Source: Mesoaciditoga sp. (GTDB lineage: Bacteria; Thermotogota; Thermotogae; Mesoaciditogales; Mesoaciditogaceae). Taken from it: DNA of 64,000 nt. Of this stretch, positions 19,802 through 30,369 are shown one piece after another (position 1 is the stretch's first letter; every line of letters starts with the position of its first letter). A program made the position numbers and the translations under genes. Under the pieces are notes generated by a model that was given only the letters and a program-made list of their open reading frames with translations, made no database searches and was not told the origin of the DNA. The stretch lies in contig WFYR01000114.1 in NCBI GenBank assembly GCA_015489955.1, forward strand, positions 61,558 through 125,557, given 5' to 3'.

Positions 19802-20257
19802 TTAAATTTCGTTTACTTCATCGTTTATGAACGCAGAGACGTCTATAAGAATAAGAAGCCTTTCTCCCTTTTTTACAACACCCTTGAAGTACTTGGATTC
19901 CTCAACTTTTATTCCGGAATCAATTTCATTTGGATTGACCCACATAACCTCGGTAACCCCATCAACCAGAAAACCTATCTCGGTTCCATCTATTTTGGTA
20001 ACGATAACGTTCGCGTCTTTTTTGTCTTCGTAATACTCTAAATTTAAAATGTTTCTAAGATCCACGACTGGCACTATTCTACCACGTAAATTCATCACAC
20101 CTTTTATGAAGGATTTAGAATTTGGTACGGGTGTAATCTGATTCTCTTCAACTATCATTTCCACAATGCTTATTTCTATCGCGTATTCATGTTCACCAAA
20201 CTTGAAACCCAAAATTTCAAATGGAGCCGTCATGTCTTTTACATTCACCTTCATCAC
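19802..20257 (-). CDS. cheW: Chemotaxis coupling protein CheW
   Basis: [18 protein letters not shown]...[28 protein letters not shown]. Confidence 0.95.
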   Translation of the reverse strand: MMKVNVKDMTAPFEILGFKFGEHEYAIEISIVEMIVEENQITPVPNSKSFIKGVMNLRGRIVPVVDLRNILNLEYYEDKKDANVIVTKIDGTEIGFLVDGVTEVMWVNPNEIDSGIKVEESKYFKGVVKKGERLLILIDVSAFINDEVNEI

Positions 20258-22380
20258 CTCGAAAGTGCTTTCTGGATTAAAGAAGGAACGTCAATAATGA
20301 GTGCTATAGACCCATTACCTAGTATTGCCCCCCCACTGAATTCTTTGACATCTTTGAACAGTTTTCCAAGTGCTTTTATGACTATATCCTGTTGTCCAAG
20401 CAATCGATCCACGATAAAACCGTATTTCTTCTCTTTGTATTTGGTAACGACCAGATCGGCTTTTTCGTTCTTAACTTCCGAATTGAATATTTCTCTCAGG
20501 TCAATAACCGGTACTATTTCACCTCGGATGAGGACAGTTTTTCTCCCTTCAACGTCTTTTATATCCTTTTGCTCGATGGAAAGTGTGCTATCAATAGCCG
20601 AGATTGGAATGGCATAAACGTTTTTTTCAACTTCAATGAGGAGCGCTTGAATTATCGAAAGCGTCAACGGTAATTTTATAATGACCTTTGTTCCTTTCCC
20701 TTCCACACTTTCAAGGTAAACATTTCCGTTCAACGATTCTATAGTCTTTTTAACAACGTCCATTCCCACTCCTCTACCGGAAACTTCCGTGGGATTATCG
20801 TTCGTTGAAAAGCCCGGTTCAAATGTCAAATTGAAGATCTCTTCCGGAGTTAAACTTGCAACCTCATACTCTTGAATTATTCCCTTTTCTAACGCTTTTT
20901 TTATTATTTTTTCCTTGTTAAAGCCTCTTCCATCGTCATCGACCTCTATTATAACGCTATCGCCTTCTTGCCTGGCAGAGAGGGTAACCGTTCCTGTCGG
21001 TGGCTTGCCAGCTCCTATTCTTTCCTTTTCAGACTCAATACCGTGATCTATGGCGTTTCTTATCATGTGAACAAGCGGTTCACCTATCTCATCAGCGACA
21101 GTTCTATCGAGTTCTGTGTCTTCACCTCGAATCACAAAATTTATTTTCTTATTCAATTTCTTTGAGAGATCTCTAACCATTCTCGGAAATCTATCAAACA
21201 CAAAAGAAACAGGTATCATTCTTATCTTCATCACGATGCTTTGAAGGTCAAGCGTAATTCTTCCAAGTTGTGAAAGACTTTCATCTATTTCTTTGATCTT
21301 GTACTTCTTAAGAGTTTCTTCTATTCTGCTTCTGCTTATGACCAACTCGGCCATCAAGTTCATGAGTGTGTCCAATTTTTCAACGTCAACTCTTACACTT
21401 TGAGTGAGTTTAGCCCTTCTTTTAGCGCTGTCCGTAACTTTTGAAGCCGCCTTAGATTTAACTTGAGATGGATTCTTTTTTTCTTCAGCTTTCTTCGTTT
21501 TATCCTCTTCGGAAATGCCATTGTTTTCCTTTAAATCGAAGGGCTTGATAATGACTTTTTCCACCTCCGAAACGTTAGAAATAAGATTTTGAAATTCTTC
21601 TATTTTCATGGAGGTTATAACCACAAGCTCCACAGTCGTGTCAAAATTCTCTTTTTCTATCTCTTCAGTTGGAGGAACGGAATGTATTATCTGACCACCA
21701 CTTTCTTCTATTCTATGAAAGATTATATACATCCTTGCCGATTTCATAACGGAATCTTTTACCAGATGAATGACCACCTTGTAAACGTTCAAATTTTCAT
21801 TCAATGCCTTTTGTGCGACGTCACGCACGGCTTCCAATTCGTCGTTAGTGAACTCCATTTCTTCACTCTCAGTTTTTTCAACTTCCTCTGAATTCTTTTC
21901 ATTTTTTTCCGCGGAGTTTTTGGTACTTTCACCTTGTGGCTCTTCTTTAGCCTCTTCGGTTTTTTCGGGCTCAGACGAAGTGGACGCCGCTTTGCTGTTT
22001 TTGGAAATTTCTTCCATTATCTCATCAACGTCCAATTCAGAATCGTCTCCGCCATTTTCTATGTTTTCCACCGTGTCGTTCAGCATATCGATTCCAGAAA
22101 AGAGCAAATCTATCAAATCTTCAGTCACCTTTTGTTTGCCACTTCGCACCTTATCTAAGAGATTTTCCAAAGCATGGCACACCTTCGACATCTTCGAAAA
22201 TCCCATCGTTGCCGAAGAACCCTTCAAAGTATGCATCAAACGAAATATCTCGTTTATAGCGTCTTGTGAAGATGGATCTGATTCAAGTTTTAAAATTGCG
22301 TCATTTAGCCCCTGGAGATTTTCCTTAGCTTCATCCACGAAAACACTTAAGTACTGACTCATATCCATGGAGAATCGCAC
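20254..22380 (-). CDS. cheA: Chemotaxis histidine kinase CheA
   Basis: HPt motif [14 protein letters not shown]; HATPase [39 protein letters not shown]; CheW-like C-terminus. Confidence 0.97.
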   Translation of the reverse strand: MRFSMDMSQYLSVFVDEAKENLQGLNDAILKLESDPSSQDAINEIFRLMHTLKGSSATMGFSKMSKVCHALENLLDKVRSGKQKVTEDLIDLLFSGIDMLNDTVENIENGGDDSELDVDEIMEEISKNSKAASTSSEPEKTEEAKEEPQGESTKNSAEKNEKNSEEVEKTESEEMEFTNDELEAVRDVAQKALNENLNVYKVVIHLVKDSVMKSARMYIIFHRIEESGGQIIHSVPPTEEIEKENFDTTVELVVITSMKIEEFQNLISNVSEVEKVIIKPFDLKENNGISEEDKTKKAEEKKNPSQVKSKAASKVTDSAKRRAKLTQSVRVDVEKLDTLMNLMAELVISRSRIEETLKKYKIKEIDESLSQLGRITLDLQSIVMKIRMIPVSFVFDRFPRMVRDLSKKLNKKINFVIRGEDTELDRTVADEIGEPLVHMIRNAIDHGIESEKERIGAGKPPTGTVTLSARQEGDSVIIEVDDDGRGFNKEKIIKKALEKGIIQEYEVASLTPEEIFNLTFEPGFSTNDNPTEVSGRGVGMDVVKKTIESLNGNVYLESVEGKGTKVIIKLPLTLSIIQALLIEVEKNVYAIPISAIDSTLSIEQKDIKDVEGRKTVLIRGEIVPVIDLREIFNSEVKNEKADLVVTKYKEKKYGFIVDRLLGQQDIVIKALGKLFKDVKEFSGGAILGNGSIALIIDVPSLIQKALSR

Positions 22381-22500
22381 TCCTCCCTATTTACTTTTTT
22401 AAAATACCTTCGTTGTAATTATCGGCACACGAGTCCTTGTAAAATAACTTTTAAATTTGTTTTATTATATCATTTTGACTTTTTTCGCAAAAACCAAATT

Positions 22501-23268
22501 TTAGAATTCTTCACGATCTTCCATCAAAACAGCATTTGAAATATGAATGAAGTCTTCTAAATTTAACTCTTGAGCCCTTGATCTTGGTGAAATTCCAAGA
22601 TCCGTTAAGAACGTTTCATCTATCCCAAGAGAAGAAAGATTGTTTTTCAACATTTTGCGTTTATGAGAAAAGGCCATTTTGACTATCTCTTCGAATTTTT
22701 TTGAATCCTTTATCATTGAAACCCATTTATTCGTTCTCTTTAATTTTATCACCGTTGAATCAACTGAAGGTGAAGGAAAAAATGAACCCTTTTCAACGTC
22801 AAAAAGCTTCGTCACTTTATATCTTACTTTCACAAAAACAGTTAAAGAACCGTAATCTTTCGTTCGCGGAAGGGCTAAAATTCTATTGGCATACTCTTTT
22901 TGAACCATTAAAGTGATATCGTTAGTTTTCCATGAAAACAATTTTTTTATTATTGGAGTTGTTATGTTATATGGAATATTCGAAACACATCTATCAAAAG
23001 AGAGGCATTCATCGTACTTCAAAAAATCTTGAAAGATGAATCTCACTTCTTTGCCTGAAAACTCCCTTCTTAACCCTTCAAAAAGATCCCTGTCAATTTC
23101 AAAGGCGATCACGTTAGCACCAGCGTTTAAGAGTTCGCGTGTTAGAATTCCTTTGCCGGCACCTATCTCTAAAATCGTTTCTCCTTTTTTAACACCAGCT
23201 TTTTCTACAATTTTTTTTGCTATTGAAGGATCGGTTAAAAAATTCTGTGAAAATCTCTTCTTTGGCAT
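22501..23268 (-). CDS. rsmA: 16S rRNA (adenine1518/1519-N6)-dimethyltransferase
   Basis: KKRFSQNFLTDPSIAKKIVEKAG; ILEIGAGKGILTRELL; VSNIPYNITTPII. Confidence 0.95.
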   Translation of the reverse strand: MPKKRFSQNFLTDPSIAKKIVEKAGVKKGETILEIGAGKGILTRELLNAGANVIAFEIDRDLFEGLRREFSGKEVRFIFQDFLKYDECLSFDRCVSNIPYNITTPIIKKLFSWKTNDITLMVQKEYANRILALPRTKDYGSLTVFVKVRYKVTKLFDVEKGSFFPSPSVDSTVIKLKRTNKWVSMIKDSKKFEEIVKMAFSHKRKMLKNNLSSLGIDETFLTDLGISPRSRAQELNLEDFIHISNAVLMEDREEF

Positions 23269-23294
23269 TTATTTCCTCCGTCTAAACAAAAGAT

Positions 23295-23311
23295 GAGGGC
23301 CTTCAGCCCTC
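23295..23311 (-). terminator. Rho-independent terminator of tRNA-Ser
   Basis: Minus strand GAGGGC-TGAAG-GCCCTC then ATCTTTTGTTT. Confidence 0.75.
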
Positions 23312-23315
23312 ACTC

Positions 23316-23405
23316 TGGCGGAGAGAGTGGGATTTGAACCCACGGAGCGGTTTCCCGCTCATACGCTCTCCAGGCGTACGCCTTCGACCCCTCGGCCATC
23401 TCTCC
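23316..23405 (-). tRNA. tRNA-Ser (anticodon GGA), CCA encoded
   Basis: Minus strand GGAGAGATGGCCGAGGGGTCGAAGGCGTACGCCTGGAGAGCGTATGAGCGGGAAACCGCTCCGTGGGTTCAAATCCCACTCTCTCCGCCA; anticodon loop CTGGAGA; long class II variable arm. Confidence 0.97.
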
Positions 23406-23645
23406 ATAACTTGCACAAATTTGCGTTGTGATTATACCCGAAAACGCCCTCATGCGTCAAGTCTTTGCATTAAAAATTATCATTCTCTTATGTTGTTCAT
23501 GAACATTACAGAGTTCATATTTTCTGACAAGCACTTCAAGGATGAGATTTAATCTCTTTTCAATCCGTAGCATTGATACATATGTCGAGATATCTACATT
23601 TAAAAGAATATCCTTCGTTTCTATTGTGGTAAAATCTTAACGTAT

Positions 23646-24182
23646 ATGGAGGTGTTACGCGTGCGAATAGGAGTTATAGGATATTCTGGGAATGTAAACG
23701 AAGAACCCGTGAAATCTCTTAAAAACATCTGTGAAGAAGTTGGAAAGTCAATAGCAAAAAACGGTTATGTGCTTGTAAGTGGTGGAAGAGATGGAATAAT
23801 GGAATTGGTGTCAAAAGCGGCAAAACAAGAAGGAGGACAAGTTATAGGTGTATTGCCAGGATTGGAAAGTGGAAATGATCATCTTACTTTTGCTCTGAAT
23901 ACTGGTATGGATTTTTCAATGCGTTCAATACTCATGATGTACAACGTTGACGTTGTGATAAGCATAGGTGGAAAATCCGGAACCGCCCTTGAACTTTTTG
24001 CGGCGTACAGCCGTTCCATTCCAATATTCTTGTTAAGAGGAAGTGGTGGATGGACTGATAGGATTACAAAAGTTCTATTAGAGGGAAAATATCTGGACGA
24101 AAGAAAAAGCGTTGAATTGAAAAGTGTATGGAGTGTTAAGGAAATAATGGAAGAAATCAGAAAATTGGAGGAGAATTCATGA
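23646..24182 (+). CDS. LOG/SLOG-like Rossmann protein (TIGR00725-like)
   Basis: GVIGYSG; VLVSGGRDGIMELVSKAAKQEGGQVIGVLPG; VVISIGGKSGTALELFAAYS. Confidence 0.75.
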   Translation: MEVLRVRIGVIGYSGNVNEEPVKSLKNICEEVGKSIAKNGYVLVSGGRDGIMELVSKAAKQEGGQVIGVLPGLESGNDHLTFALNTGMDFSMRSILMMYNVDVVISIGGKSGTALELFAAYSRSIPIFLLRGSGGWTDRITKVLLEGKYLDERKSVELKSVWSVKEIMEEIRKLEENS

Positions 24183-25576
24183 TCAGAGTTAGATTTGCTC
24201 CAAGTCCAACTGGATATCTTCATGTGGGAGGAGCGAGAACGGCTCTCTTTGATTGGCTATTTGCAAAGAAAAACGGTGGAAAATTCATACTTAGAATAGA
24301 AGACACCGATACTGAACGCTCCACAAAAGAATCCGAACATTCCATTGTAAACGATCTAAAGTGGTGTGGTTTAACCTGGGATGAAGGACCAGATGTCGGA
24401 GGAGAATATGGTCCTTACAGGCAAAGTGAGAGGGTTGAAAAAGGAATCTATCAGCCATACGTGGATAAACTGGTAAGTATACAAAGGGCTTATTACGCCA
24501 TTTACGATAAAGAAGATATGAAAAAGATCGTAAAAAAAACTTTTTCTTCGCAAGAAGCCACTCTTTACAAAGAAAAAGGGCACAGTGTAACCGTTAATTT
24601 CATGGTTGAAGAAGGCAAAACAATTTTTCACGATCTGGCAAAAGGAAAGATGGAATTTGATAATTCTACCTTTGACGATATAGTTATAGTTAAATCCAAT
24701 GGCTATCCAACTTACAACTTCGCTGTGGTAGTTGATGATCATCTTATGAAGATAACACACGTTGTTAGAGGAGAGGATCATCTTACCAACACACCGAAGC
24801 AGATAATGATATACAAAGCGTTAGGCTGGAAATTGCCCGTTTTTATGCATATCCCGTTAATTCTTGGACCAGATAAATCACCTTTAAGCAAAAGGCATGG
24901 CGGCACATCTGTTAGTTATTTTAGAAATTACGGCATAACGAGCAAAGCATTTGTAAATTATCTTGCATTGCTTGGTTGGGGAAGAAAAGAAGAAATCTTC
25001 GATCCTTTTAAAGAGATAAAAGAGTTTGAACTCGAAAAGATTTCCAAAAAGCCATCTATTTTTGATTACTCTAAATTAGAATGGATAAACGGTCAACATT
25101 TAAGAAAAATGCCTCTTGATGAAGTCATGGAAGAGTTTAAAAAATGGGCGTTGATAAACGCAAAAGAAAGTCTCTCTTGGCTTGAAGATGAAGAATACGC
25201 TCAAAAGGTTTTCGAAATATGCAGACAAAAAGTGAACACGTTGAAAGTACTCTACGAATTTTCGTACCCATTTTTCTGTGAAGAACCTCCTTTTGAGGAA
25301 AAAGCAAGAGAAATTCTTAAAAATGAGTGCGCTCCAAAGTGTTTAGGGATCGCAAAAGAAAATTTGAGTAAACTGGATGAATGGAGTATTGAAAATATAG
25401 AAGATAAAATACGAGAAATTGCCTTGAGAGAAGATATCTCAAAAAAGAAATTCTTTCAAGTTTTGAGAGTTGCACTACTTGGAAAAACGGTTACGCCAGG
25501 CCTCTTTGAAAGTATTTACGTCCTTGGAAAAGCTCGAACCATTCAAAGGCTTTCCATTGTCATGAAAAGAATCTAA
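24179..25576 (+). CDS. gltX: Glutamyl-tRNA synthetase
   Basis: VRFAPSPTGYLHVGGARTALFDWLFA; LRIEDTDTERST; PLSKRHGGTSVSYFRNYG. Confidence 0.95.
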   Translation: MIRVRFAPSPTGYLHVGGARTALFDWLFAKKNGGKFILRIEDTDTERSTKESEHSIVNDLKWCGLTWDEGPDVGGEYGPYRQSERVEKGIYQPYVDKLVSIQRAYYAIYDKEDMKKIVKKTFSSQEATLYKEKGHSVTVNFMVEEGKTIFHDLAKGKMEFDNSTFDDIVIVKSNGYPTYNFAVVVDDHLMKITHVVRGEDHLTNTPKQIMIYKALGWKLPVFMHIPLILGPDKSPLSKRHGGTSVSYFRNYGITSKAFVNYLALLGWGRKEEIFDPFKEIKEFELEKISKKPSIFDYSKLEWINGQHLRKMPLDEVMEEFKKWALINAKESLSWLEDEEYAQKVFEICRQKVNTLKVLYEFSYPFFCEEPPFEEKAREILKNECAPKCLGIAKENLSKLDEWSIENIEDKIREIALREDISKKKFFQVLRVALLGKTVTPGLFESIYVLGKARTIQRLSIVMKRI

Positions 25577-25591
25577 AAAGGAGATGGTAAG

Positions 25592-26938
25592 ATGAAGTAC
25601 CTTTTCAAAGATATCGCCCATTTAGAAACGTTTGGACCAATGGGAAAACTGGAAAACGCCTATGTAGCAGTCGAAAAAAACGTCATAACTTATGTTGGCA
25701 AAGAAGAACCAAAGGGAGAATTCGACAGAGTTGTAGACTGTTCAAATATGGTTATGCTTCCTGGATTCGTAAACACACATCATCACTTGTACCAATCACT
25801 TACTCGAAACGTGAAAAAAGTTCAAAATTCGAAATTATTCGATTGGCTTGTAAATCTTTATGAGATATGGAAAAATTTAGATGAAGAAGCTTCTTACGTT
25901 AGCGCGGCAGTGGCAGCCGCAGAAATGGCCATCAGTGGCGTAACGACGACAAGTGATATGCTTTATTTGTATCCAAAAGGAAGAAATGAGATCTTCGATG
26001 AAGAGATAAAAGGTGTTTCTCATATCGGTCTAAGATTTCATCCCACACGAGGATCTATGTCTATGTCCAAAAAAGATGGTGGTTTACCACCAGACTCTGT
26101 TGTTCAAAGTGAAGATGAAATTCTTTCCGAGTACGAACGGGTAATTTCGAAATACCATGATCCTTCCAAGTACTCCATGCTCCGTATCGCTTTGGCTCCA
26201 TGTTCGCCATTTTCCGTAACAGAAAAGCTTATGATAGAAACCCTGGAAATGGCGGAGAAAAAAGACGTCCTTCTTCACACTCATCTTTCAGAAACAAAAG
26301 ATGAAGACGAATTTTGCGTTGAAAAATTCGGCCTAAGACCAGTCGACTACATGGAAAAGCTTGGATGGCTAAATCCAAGGGTTTGGTTCGCACATCTTGT
26401 TCAATTAACGGATAAAGACATCGAAAAACTTAAAGCTAATGACGTTGGAGTGGCTCACTGTCCATCATCCAACATGCGTTTAGGTTCTGGAATAGCGCCC
26501 ATTATGAAGATGAAGGGAATGAGAATATCGTTAGGTGTAGACGGAAGCGCTTCAAACGATACGGGAAACATGATATTAGAAGCCAGAAATGCCATGCTTC
26601 TTCAAAGGGTGAAATACGGCGCAGATGCCATAACTCCAAGGGAAGCGTTGGAATTTGCAACTTTAGGAGGAGCAAAAGTGCTTCGAATGGATGATTACAT
26701 TGGAAGTATAGAAGTTGGGAAGGCGGCCGATATAATCGCGTTCAACATGAACAAACTTGAATTTGCCGGTGGTCTCGACGATCCAGTGGGAGCGATTTTA
26801 ATGTGCGACGCAAAGAAAGTGGATTTCAACATGATTAACGGTAACGTGGTGGTGGAAAACGGTGATCTCGTTGTCAACGACATTCAAGATCTTATAAAAC
26901 GCCACAACGAGATTTCTAAAAGATTGTTAGAGGGGTGA
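25592..26938 (+). CDS. Amidohydrolase, 8-oxoguanine deaminase-like
   Basis: MLPGFVNTHHHLYQSLTRN; RFHPTRGSMSMSKKDGGLPPDSVVQ; LLHTHLSET; SLGVDGSASNDTGNM. Confidence 0.82.
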   Translation: MKYLFKDIAHLETFGPMGKLENAYVAVEKNVITYVGKEEPKGEFDRVVDCSNMVMLPGFVNTHHHLYQSLTRNVKKVQNSKLFDWLVNLYEIWKNLDEEASYVSAAVAAAEMAISGVTTTSDMLYLYPKGRNEIFDEEIKGVSHIGLRFHPTRGSMSMSKKDGGLPPDSVVQSEDEILSEYERVISKYHDPSKYSMLRIALAPCSPFSVTEKLMIETLEMAEKKDVLLHTHLSETKDEDEFCVEKFGLRPVDYMEKLGWLNPRVWFAHLVQLTDKDIEKLKANDVGVAHCPSSNMRLGSGIAPIMKMKGMRISLGVDGSASNDTGNMILEARNAMLLQRVKYGADAITPREALEFATLGGAKVLRMDDYIGSIEVGKAADIIAFNMNKLEFAGGLDDPVGAILMCDAKKVDFNMINGNVVVENGDLVVNDIQDLIKRHNEISKRLLEG

Positions 26939-26942
26939 AAAT

Positions 26943-28436
26943 ATGGAAACGAAAGAAATGTACGATTACATGAAAGAAATCACCAAGCTTCACAACGCCG
27001 TTTCTTTAATTGAATGGGATTTGAGAACGAAAATCCCGCCAAAGGGTGCTGCTGCAAGGGCAGACGTGGTTGGAAAACTTGCAAGAATGATATTTGAAAT
27101 GTCAACCGCGCCAAAGGTCGCCGAATTCGTGGAGTATTTCAATCGCCCAAAGGTATACGACAAGCTTAACGAGTTTGATAGAAGAAACGTAGATCTCATG
27201 ACAAAAGAATATAGACGACAAAAAGCGATTCCCCCCGAAAAATTCGAGAAATTTTCCATAGCGTGTTCAAGAGGTGAAAGTATCTGGCAGGAAGCAAAAG
27301 CAGAAAAGAATTTTTCCAAATTTAAGCCTGTTTTGAAAGAAATAGTGGGTTACCTGAGAGAATTCGCTGAAATGTACGGATATGAAGAAAATCGTTATGA
27401 TGCTTTAATAGAAGGCTTTGAACCCTCCACCACTACAAAAGATCTCAAAAACGTTATAGAAGGCTTGAAAAAAGATCTGGTTCCCTTCATAAGAAAAATT
27501 TCAGAGGCTAAAGCTCCAGATGAATCGATACTTACAGGAGAATTTGACAAGTCCCTCCAGGAAAAATTGTCAATAGAAGCTTTGAATGCCATGGGATACG
27601 ATTTCGAAGGTGGAAGGTTAGATGAAACCGAACATCCTTTCACAATAGGGATAGGATTGGGAGACGTTCGAATCACCACGAAATACGATCAAAAGGATCT
27701 GCGTCCATCTCTCTTTGGTACCATGCATGAAGGTGGTCATGCCCTTTACGAACAAGGCATAAATAAGGAGTACTACGGAACCCTTGTTGGAAACGGCGCA
27801 TCCATGGGTATTCATGAATCACAATCGAGGACATGGGAAAATCTCATAGGAAGATCGAAAGAATTCTGGAAATTCTTCTATCCAAAATTCGTGGAAATAT
27901 TCCCCGGATATTCTTCCATCCCAATGGAAGATTTCTACAAGGCAATAAACGTGGTTAAACCTTCTCTCATAAGAATAGAGGCAGATGAGGTTACATACAA
28001 TTTGCACATAATTTTGAGATTTGAAATAGAAGAAGCGCTCATAAACGAACACATAAAAGTCGATGATTTACCAGATGTATGGAATGAAAAGATGGAAGAG
28101 TATTTTGGAATAAAACCGTCTGACGATGCCGAAGGCGTCCTTCAAGACGTTCACTGGGCAGGGGGACAAATGGGGTACTTCCCGTCTTACATGCTTGGCA
28201 ATATTTACGCTGCCCAATTCTTTGCCACCGCGCAAAAGGAAATACCAGATCTTTCTGAACGTATAGAAAACGGAGATTTAAGAACCTTCAGAGAATGGCA
28301 AAGAGAAAAGATACACAAGTACGGAGCGCTTTACGATCCTAAAGATCTTATCGTTAAAGTTACAGGCGAACCTCTTAATCACAAATATTTCATGGATTAC
28401 GTAACCAAAAAATTCTCCCAGATTTACGAATTTTAA
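26943..28436 (+). CDS. M32 family carboxypeptidase Taq
   Basis: FGTMHEGGHALYEQGI; GIHESQSRTWENLIGRS; AGGQMGYFPSYMLGNIYAAQ. Confidence 0.95.
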   Translation: METKEMYDYMKEITKLHNAVSLIEWDLRTKIPPKGAAARADVVGKLARMIFEMSTAPKVAEFVEYFNRPKVYDKLNEFDRRNVDLMTKEYRRQKAIPPEKFEKFSIACSRGESIWQEAKAEKNFSKFKPVLKEIVGYLREFAEMYGYEENRYDALIEGFEPSTTTKDLKNVIEGLKKDLVPFIRKISEAKAPDESILTGEFDKSLQEKLSIEALNAMGYDFEGGRLDETEHPFTIGIGLGDVRITTKYDQKDLRPSLFGTMHEGGHALYEQGINKEYYGTLVGNGASMGIHESQSRTWENLIGRSKEFWKFFYPKFVEIFPGYSSIPMEDFYKAINVVKPSLIRIEADEVTYNLHIILRFEIEEALINEHIKVDDLPDVWNEKMEEYFGIKPSDDAEGVLQDVHWAGGQMGYFPSYMLGNIYAAQFFATAQKEIPDLSERIENGDLRTFREWQREKIHKYGALYDPKDLIVKVTGEPLNHKYFMDYVTKKFSQIYEF

Positions 28437-28500
28437 TTGAAAGAGCTTAAGTGCGAAAAAAAAGTACGCACCAAAAAAGTACAAATAAAAGCAAAAAGCC

Positions 28501-28533
28501 AACCAAGTGCGAACAGATTACTCGCACTTGGTT
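28501..28533. terminator. 12-bp perfect inverted repeat downstream of the M32 gene
   Basis: AACCAAGTGCGA-ACAGATTAC-TCGCACTTGGTT; weak T tract. Confidence 0.55.
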
Positions 28534-28597
28534 TTGGTATATAAAAAGTATAACGCCGTAAATCCTTATTTCATAGGCATATTCATTTTTCTTAAAT

Positions 28598-28616
28598 TTT
28601 GGCACGCTTTTTGCTT
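28598..28616 (+). promoter_or_regulatory. Candidate sigma-54 -24/-12 promoter
   Basis: TTTGGCACGCTTTTTGCTT: TTGGCACG-N4-TTGCT matches the YTGGCACG-N4-TTGCW consensus, 52 nt before the SPW gene ATG. Confidence 0.6.
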
Positions 28617-28667
28617 AAACAAGGTGCGAGAAAGTTCTTGAAAATAAAATTTGAGGAGGTGTTTCAA

Positions 28668-28991
28668 ATGTCTTGGAAAGGTTGGGTTGCACTTATTCTG
28701 GGTATCTGGTTTGTAGTTGCGGCTTTCATTCCTGGAATGCTTGGAATTGGAAACCTCGTCAACGATTTGATCGTGGGTATCGTACTTGCAATCGTTGGAT
28801 TCATGATGATACCATCTGGTTCTGCATGGCAAGGCTGGATCATAGGTCTTATCGGTGGTGTGTGGATGATAATCGCGGCATTTATACCGCAGATTACGCA
28901 CAGCTACACCATCAACATGACCAACGATTTAGTCGTAGGCATATTGGTTCTCATAATTGCCCTTTTCGAAAGATCAAAGAAAAAAGCTTAA
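28668..28991 (+). CDS. SPW-repeat-like small membrane protein
   Basis: ATG at 28668 after GAGGAGGTG; two repeated halves GWVALILGIWFVVAAFIP / GWIIGLIGGVWMIIAAFIP. Confidence 0.78.
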   Translation: MSWKGWVALILGIWFVVAAFIPGMLGIGNLVNDLIVGIVLAIVGFMMIPSGSAWQGWIIGLIGGVWMIIAAFIPQITHSYTINMTNDLVVGILVLIIALFERSKKKA

Positions 28992-29013
28992 TATCAAAAA
29001 TGCTGATTTTTTG

Positions 29014-29037
29014 AAAGGCTGGTGCATACCAGCCTTT
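29014..29037 (+). terminator. Rho-independent terminator
   Basis: AAAGGCTGGT-GCAT-ACCAGCCTTT followed by TTG and T-rich sequence. Confidence 0.85.
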
Positions 29038-29052
29038 TTGTTTGATGTTTTT

Positions 29053-29068
29053 ATGAAAACGTTTCCAT
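29053..29068. promoter_or_regulatory. Candidate LacI-family operator
   Basis: ATGAAAACGTTTCCAT, near palindrome centred on CG, upstream of a lacI-type gene. Confidence 0.5.
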
Positions 29069-29297
29069 AACCCACTCTAAGGATCATTTTTTTGAATTTC
29101 AAAATTAACTTTACCATCACTTCTAAGAAGCTCATTTAAATGATGAAATCAATAGATATAATACGAAAAACGAAGATATTTTAAAAAAATATAAGATATT
29201 TACGTTTAATTATGAAAAACTATGAATAAATAAGAAAAATCATATTTTTTATTTAAAAATAAGGCTTGGAACTTTTTAAATTTTGTGTCAAAATGTA

Positions 29298-29313
29298 ATG
29301 TAAATGTTTTCAT
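29298..29313. promoter_or_regulatory. Second, weaker LacI-family operator-like site
   Basis: ATGTAAATGTTTTCAT shares the GTTTTCAT half-site with the 29053 element (reverse complement); 32 nt before the lacI ATG. Confidence 0.35.
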
Positions 29314-29344
29314 TAAATATCTTATTAAAAAATGGAAGTGAAAA

Positions 29345-30319
29345 ATGGCAAGTATAAAAGATGTTGCCAAAGAGGCGAGAGTTTCAATTGCAACAGTTTC
29401 TCGAGTTTACAACAATCCAGAAATTGTAAGCAAAAAGACAAAAGAAAAAGTTTATTCCGTCGCTAAAAGATTGGGTTACACACCGAATTTTTTGGCGCAA
29501 AACTTGAAAAAGAGCGTGGTGGGCACTATTATCGCCGCGATTCCTGATATGTCTAACACTTTTTTCATAGACATAGTGCTTGGCATTCAAGATTACGCTG
29601 AATCAAGAGGATACAACGTTTTAATGGGAAGGTTCGACCCGGAAAAATTTAACATAAGTAAGTACGTTAAGATCGTTAAATCTAAAGCTGCAGATGGCAT
29701 CGTTTTAGCTACTGGTCACAACAGATATTACGAGACTGTTGCCGAAGCGGAAGATGTTCCCATAGTTACAATAGAAGAAGAATTCATGTCTAAACCACAC
29801 ATATATGTGGACAATTTTGAGGCGGTAAGAAAGGTAATAGATTATCTTCTCTCAAAAGGGAGAAAGAGGATGGCCTTTCTTGGCTACAAAACGGAAATTG
29901 AACGCGCCAAAGCCTTCGAATTGGTTATGAAAGAGTATGGTTTAGAATACGACAAAAAAATAACGTGGAAGTGTGATGAGAGAGAAGAAGAAATCCCGGC
30001 TCAAACAAAAGAGTACGTTGATCTTTTGATGAAAAAAGAACTCCCGGAGGCAATTGTGTGCGCTTCTGATTTGTTGGCAGCCGGTACGATAAAATGGTTG
30101 GCAAAAAAAGGAGTTAGAATCCCCGAGGATGTTGCGGTTACAGGCTTTGACAACGTAGAAATAGCCGCCATATTCAACCCTGGAATAACAACCGTTGAAC
30201 AACCAAGAAAAAGCATGGGACAAGAGGCCGCTCGTATGCTTATAAACATGATCGAAGGTCATGAAATAGCCAAGAAGATCACCTTTCAAACGAAAATTGT
30301 GATAAGAGAGTCAGCGTAA
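29345..30319 (+). CDS. LacI family transcriptional regulator
   Basis: MASIKDVAKEARVSIATVSRVYNNPEIVSKKTKEKV HTH; ligand domain ending VAVTGFDNVEIAAIFNPGITTVEQP. Confidence 0.95.
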   Translation: MASIKDVAKEARVSIATVSRVYNNPEIVSKKTKEKVYSVAKRLGYTPNFLAQNLKKSVVGTIIAAIPDMSNTFFIDIVLGIQDYAESRGYNVLMGRFDPEKFNISKYVKIVKSKAADGIVLATGHNRYYETVAEAEDVPIVTIEEEFMSKPHIYVDNFEAVRKVIDYLLSKGRKRMAFLGYKTEIERAKAFELVMKEYGLEYDKKITWKCDEREEEIPAQTKEYVDLLMKKELPEAIVCASDLLAAGTIKWLAKKGVRIPEDVAVTGFDNVEIAAIFNPGITTVEQPRKSMGQEAARMLINMIEGHEIAKKITFQTKIVIRESA

Positions 30320-30369
30320 CGATATCAAAGGCCCAGTGGGCTTTTTAAAAATCAAAGGGAGGGATCAAC

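Noticed and set aside
28673-29014. Alternative-frame ORF over the SPW gene
   Set aside because: Out of frame with an SD-preceded gene; W/C/H-rich translation typical of a spurious frame.
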